A DNA stretch of 8,065 nucleotides from Bacteroidales bacterium (lineage in GTDB: Bacteria; Bacteroidota; Bacteroidia; Bacteroidales; ML635J-15): NCBI GenBank assembly GCA_017997855.1, contig JAGOEF010000068.1, positions 1 through 8,065 of the forward strand. Reading direction: 5' to 3'. The notes beneath the pieces were generated by a model, which worked only from the letters and a program-made list of their open reading frames with translations, was not told where the DNA came from and made no database searches. Numbering within the stretch: the first letter of the stretch is position 1; every line of letters begins with the position of its first letter. Shown here in pieces: positions 6,701 through 8,065 of this stretch. A program made the position numbers and the translations under genes.

Positions 6701-7799
6701 AGACCTTAGCGTTTCGTCGGTGGATAACCACACAGCAAGCGTTTCGTGGACTGATGTTTCGGGCGAAGGCGTGGCGGATCTTGTTTATGGAGTGTCAGGC
6801 TTTGATCCCATAACAGAGGGCAACATTTTATACGATGTAAGCAATCCGTACACCCTCACCAACCTCGATGCTGAAACCACATACGATGTATATGTGCTTT
6901 CGGTTTGCGATTTAATGGGAGAAAGTGCCTGGACAGGTCCTGCCACTTTTACAAGCCTGGCAAACTGCGCTCAGCCTTCGAATCTGAACACCTTTGCATT
7001 GGCAGCTACAACCGTAAGCATTGGCTGGACAGATAACAGCGGCGAAGGGGTTGCTGATGTTCTGTATGGAATTCAGGGATTCAATCCTGAAACCGGGGGA
7101 ACGCTGATAACCAATGCCACTAACCCTTATATAATTTCGGGATTGACGCCACAAACATCATATAGTATTTATGTGCGTTCCGTTTGTGCCCTGACGGCCG
7201 AAAGTGTTTGGGTTGGACCGCTAGATTTTACCACTTTGGGTGTTCTCAACAATGAGACTGAAATATTGAGCTACAGCTTTGGCCCCACTGTGGATTACGA
7301 ACCTGCAACGATTGATAATAATGCCAAAACGGTTGTCCTGTATGTGGTAGAAGGCACCGATTTAACAAATCAAATTGCCACCTATACCCTCAGTGCCGGA
7401 GCAACTGCCAGCATTGCCACGATACCTCAGTTCAGTGGAACAACGGCCAATAATTTTACCAACGGGCCGCTTACCTACCTGGTAACAGCGGAAGATGGGA
7501 CTACTCAAAACTGGTCAGTAACTGCCATGATCTGGGTGGGAATCGATGAAGTAAGCCATTTCGACATGCAAATTCTACCCAACCCCAACAACGGAAAATT
7601 CATCCTGAGCATCAATCATTCCGATGATCGGTGCCGATATGAAATGTACGACATCAGTGGTCGGATTATCGCCGCTGAAACATTAACAGGAAGTGGCAGG
7701 ATGGTGAAAAATTTCGATTTGGACTTAGCTCCCGGGGCATATTATATACGGCTTATTTCCGGCACACGGATTACAACACAAAAAGTAATTATTGAATAA
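3780..7799 (+). CDS. Secreted multidomain fibronectin type III protein with T9SS sorting tail
   Basis: This is a 1339-residue cell-surface or released protein, exported by Sec and then by the type IX system. No enzyme domain is recognised; adhesion or scaffolding is an inference. Order of domains: signal peptide (1-38; basic RRKNR, hydrophobic core, likely cleavage before QTTVQ), N-terminal beta-rich domain (~39-224), FN3-1 (226-322), DSYGDGWNG domain (323-427), FN3-2 to FN3-5 (432-805), MAM-like beta-sandwich (806-969), FN3-6 and FN3-7 (970-1154), DUF5018-like domain (~1159-1253, with TYLVTAEDGTTQNW) and type A sorting domain (~1259-1339, with LPNPNNGKF, YDISGRII and a final KVIIE). Every FN3 unit starts at a Cys and has a second one 72-78 residues later. 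The ATG at 3780 is preferred; an in-frame TTG at 3771 and an ATG at 3804, which gives a more compact signal peptide, are alternatives. None has a Shine-Dalgarno. The frame is intact and followed by a terminator, so the gene is probably monocistronic. Confidence 0.9.
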   Translation: MTTNSSFEMSLRRKNRLIKLSFALSLLIFMVSPHMSHCQTTVQIGSGSNEDYYFPILSCYGYNYSQQIYLASEITAGGGSPGMEINTLRFYYRYGGEDFSTWQDWTIYLGNTTQSGFTDNSNWIPISTMTQVFNGQIGSLTGYSWMEITLATPFVYTGDNIVVAIDENTPNWSCTALWSVFDSGSGRGLLYYDDYNNPDPNAPPAANYGPSANISQIQFVAGTASCLTPTALTSSDITTNSAVINWTASASNPTEGYDIYYSTSVSVPNAATTPSASVASGATSYNLTGLSAATNYYVWVRANCGAGDLSAWSTPVSFTTIFCYEADKCNFTFNLYDSYGDGWNGNSIDIIQAGSFVQNLTLGEGSSGSFTVALCPNLNTNIVFHTGDWIEEASFEILTPWGESIYYGGGFSVYSNNQVVYNWITECVPPTCPKVTNVTGNSITNHTAQITWNETGTASLWDIIYGYNGFDLNTDGVLVQGLTTTQYQLTGLDALTYYDVYVRADCGEGDLSLWRGPYTFTTLIPCPSINSTILTDATYESISIEIEAAGTETEWNVVYGPSGFNFVDGTSVLISENPFTIDGLSSDTGYDFYIQAECGADGTSTYYFANYSTTVPCLDVWSVTISNITHQGAEISWSNSSVQDTWNIEVGLPGFIPGTGSQVLSFNSINDNPFVISTGIEPETEYVAYVMADCGALGTSDWVGSDNFTTFPTCMVPVNVVISDVMTNSVNVSWTETGTATTWNLIYGPIGFDPQSEGTFVEGLVETNFLIEGLTANTQYSLYVQADCGGGDISHWSVISSFTTPCDNIGVFPWLEEFTVWSDITNCWDLTGGTRIVQQYGGTAVRANFWSWSSGSTAYLTTPLIDMSDLTNPQVEFYWSHRYQSTYPDDQLSLQVSDDNGANWTEVWMLTGSQFHSGSSAGNTTPGTYVSSGVIDLSSFGDMIYVRFYFVSDHGPDVFINNIGIFDWVCDAPADLSVSSVDNHTASVSWTDVSGEGVADLVYGVSGFDPITEGNILYDVSNPYTLTNLDAETTYDVYVLSVCDLMGESAWTGPATFTSLANCAQPSNLNTFALAATTVSIGWTDNSGEGVADVLYGIQGFNPETGGTLITNATNPYIISGLTPQTSYSIYVRSVCALTAESVWVGPLDFTTLGVLNNETEILSYSFGPTVDYEPATIDNNAKTVVLYVVEGTDLTNQIATYTLSAGATASIATIPQFSGTTANNFTNGPLTYLVTAEDGTTQNWSVTAMIWVGIDEVSHFDMQILPNPNNGKFILSINHSDDRCRYEMYDISGRIIAAETLTGSGRMVKNFDLDLAPGAYYIRLISGTRITTQKVIIE
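4746..5060 (+). other. Region encoding the DSYGDGWNG domain
   Basis: Inside the large gene, about 105 codons between FN3-1 and FN3-2 encode a separate Cys-containing module. It has CNFTFNLYDSYGDGWNGNS near its start, a conserved GDW with following acidic residues, and ends in ITEC. I recognise this pattern from other secreted Bacteroidota proteins, where it accompanies FN3 and sorting domains, but I know no assigned function. The Asp/Gly-rich DSYGDGWNG loop would suit metal binding, which is inference. Confidence 0.6.
5073..6194 (+). repeat. Tandem array of four FN3-coding units (FN3-2 to FN3-5)
   Basis: Four units of about 91-97 codons begin at Cys codons 5073, 5355, 5628 and 5919. Each carries a core W-(D/N)-x-x-x-G-x-x-GF near its middle (for example WDIIYGYNGF), a G-L/I-x-x-x-T-x-Y segment and a late (D/E)CG. 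Units 2 and 5 are the most alike (ETGTA, YG..GFD, ADCG.GD); they share the 16-nt identical stretch GAAACAGGAACAGCAA at 5139-5154 and 5985-6000. Units 3 and 4 have diverged more, and unit 4 lacks the Tyr of the YG motif. Confidence 0.75.
6195..6686 (+). other. Region encoding a MAM-like beta-sandwich domain
   Basis: About 164 codons between FN3-5 and FN3-6 encode a module beginning CDNIGVFPWLEEF and including NCW, LTTPLIDMSDL, PDDQLSLQVSDDNGANW and a final FINNIGIFDW. The sequence resembles the MAM / cleaved-adhesin jelly-roll modules of secreted Bacteroidota proteins, which bind carbohydrate or protein ligands in some cases. The assignment is by pattern only; no ligand can be read from it. 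Confidence 0.55.
6687..7241 (+). repeat. Pair of closely related FN3-coding units (FN3-6 and FN3-7)
   Basis: Two adjacent 92-93-codon units start at Cys codons 6687 and 6966. They align without gaps at roughly 40 identical positions by eye, sharing WTD.SGEGVAD, YG..GF.P.T.G, NPY and SVC. SGEGVAD replaces the ETGTA..W of the first array, so these two units form their own subgroup, probably from a tandem duplication. Confidence 0.75.
7554..7796 (+). other. Region encoding the T9SS type A C-terminal sorting domain
   Basis: The last ~81 codons match the Por secretion-tail pattern: an ILPNPNNGKFIL opening, a YEMYDISGRII middle strand, and LAPGAYYIRL followed by KVIIE at the end. By established knowledge such tails direct passage through the T9SS outer-membrane channel and are usually removed by the PorU sortase, often with attachment of the cargo to anionic LPS. 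Confidence 0.88.
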
Positions 7800-7817
7800 G
7801 AAACATGAACAATCACA

Positions 7818-7850
7818 AGGGGCTCCAGACAGAGCCCTTCGTTTTTATTT
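7818..7850 (+). terminator. Intrinsic terminator after the FN3 protein gene
   Basis: GGGCTC (7820-7825) pairs with GAGCCC (7832-7837) around a 6-nt loop, followed by TTCG and a T-rich run (7842-7850). The outer AAGG and CTT bases can lengthen the stem with one bulge. It starts 18 nt after the stop codon, the normal place for a terminator. Confidence 0.8.
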
Positions 7851-7867
7851 GTAAAATGCAGGTGTCC

Positions 7868-7980
7868 TGTTCCTGAATTTAAAATTTTTTATAAGCGGAT
7901 TAAAACCAATTTCTGGCCGGCATCGCTATTAAATAATTGGTTCTACTGCAAATTTAGTGGAAAGTTTTAAATTTGGGACA
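7868..7980 (+). repeat. Nested inverted repeats forming a long leader hairpin before the transposase-like gene
   Basis: The arm at 7868-7892 pairs with 7957-7980 in RNA: 24 pairs, six of them G-U, and one bulged U at 7874. Inside it, AACCAATT (7904-7911) pairs perfectly with AATTGGTT (7935-7942). The outer stem ends on the A of the ATG at 7980, so the fold would cover the ribosome-entry region. The arms are AT-rich, so part of this may be chance. Confidence 0.5.
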
Positions 7981-8065
7981 TGGATTTCACAAAAGATTTT
8001 TTCAATTTGTTGTTAGATTTTGGCGATGAGTGGGTCATAACCAATATTGAGAGCAACCACCGGAC
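7980..8065 (+). CDS. Probable ISL3-family transposase, N-terminal fragment (runs off right edge)
   Basis: An open frame starts at ATG 7980 and continues past the right edge; 28 codons are visible. The peptide begins MDFTKDFFNLLLDFGDEWV and goes on to ITNIESNH. A short amphipathic helix, then W-V-x-x-I/V-E, is the pattern I associate with the N-termini of ISL3-family transposases in Bacteroidota. ISL3 transposases are DDE enzymes with an N-terminal zinc-finger region and a helix-turn-helix; none of that lies inside the window. No Shine-Dalgarno is seen, and the start is enclosed by the leader hairpin. The gene could also be an unrelated small hypothetical protein, because the visible stretch is too short to be sure. 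Confidence 0.45.
   Translation, partial: MDFTKDFFNLLLDFGDEWVITNIESNHR

Noticed and set aside
5073..7241. Repeated segments as a CRISPR array or DNA satellite
   Set aside because: The similarity is at the protein level in ~92-codon units with diverged DNA; there are no short identical repeats with unique spacers.

Overview
The window looks like part of a chromosome from a member of the Bacteroidota. Three things suggest this. The large secreted protein ends in a type IX secretion (T9SS) sorting domain. Sequences fitting the Bacteroidota -7 promoter consensus TAnnTTTG lie upstream of two genes. The topoisomerase IV subunits have the residue patterns usual in that phylum. I cannot place it more precisely from sequence alone.

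Left part (1-3334, all minus strand): housekeeping genes in the order lptB > parE > parC. lptB is the ATPase of the lipopolysaccharide transporter. parE and parC encode the two topoisomerase IV subunits; they are 33 bp apart and probably form one transcription unit. parC runs off the left edge, so only its first 195 codons are present. A 150-bp gap between lptB and parE holds a candidate promoter for the topoisomerase genes.

Middle: a 445-bp AT-rich intergenic region (3335-3779) separates lptB from the divergently transcribed gene on its right. It holds candidate promoters for both sides and a small perfect inverted repeat, but no gene that I can see.

Right part: one very large plus-strand gene (3780-7799, 1339 codons) encodes a secreted, multidomain, non-enzymatic-looking protein. 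Its order is signal peptide, an N-terminal beta-rich domain, one fibronectin III (FN3) unit, a Cys-rich DSYGDGWNG domain, four tandem FN3 units, a MAM-like beta-sandwich, two more FN3 units, a DUF5018-like domain and a T9SS type A sorting tail. An adhesin or surface scaffold is the most reasonable inference. A clear intrinsic terminator follows it.

Right edge (7980-8065): the first 28 codons of a gene that resembles the N-terminus of ISL3-family transposases. Its leader can fold into a long nested hairpin that closes exactly on the start codon. This is the most unusual structural signal in the window. I see no CRISPR array, rRNA, tRNA, defence system or clearly new multi-gene system.
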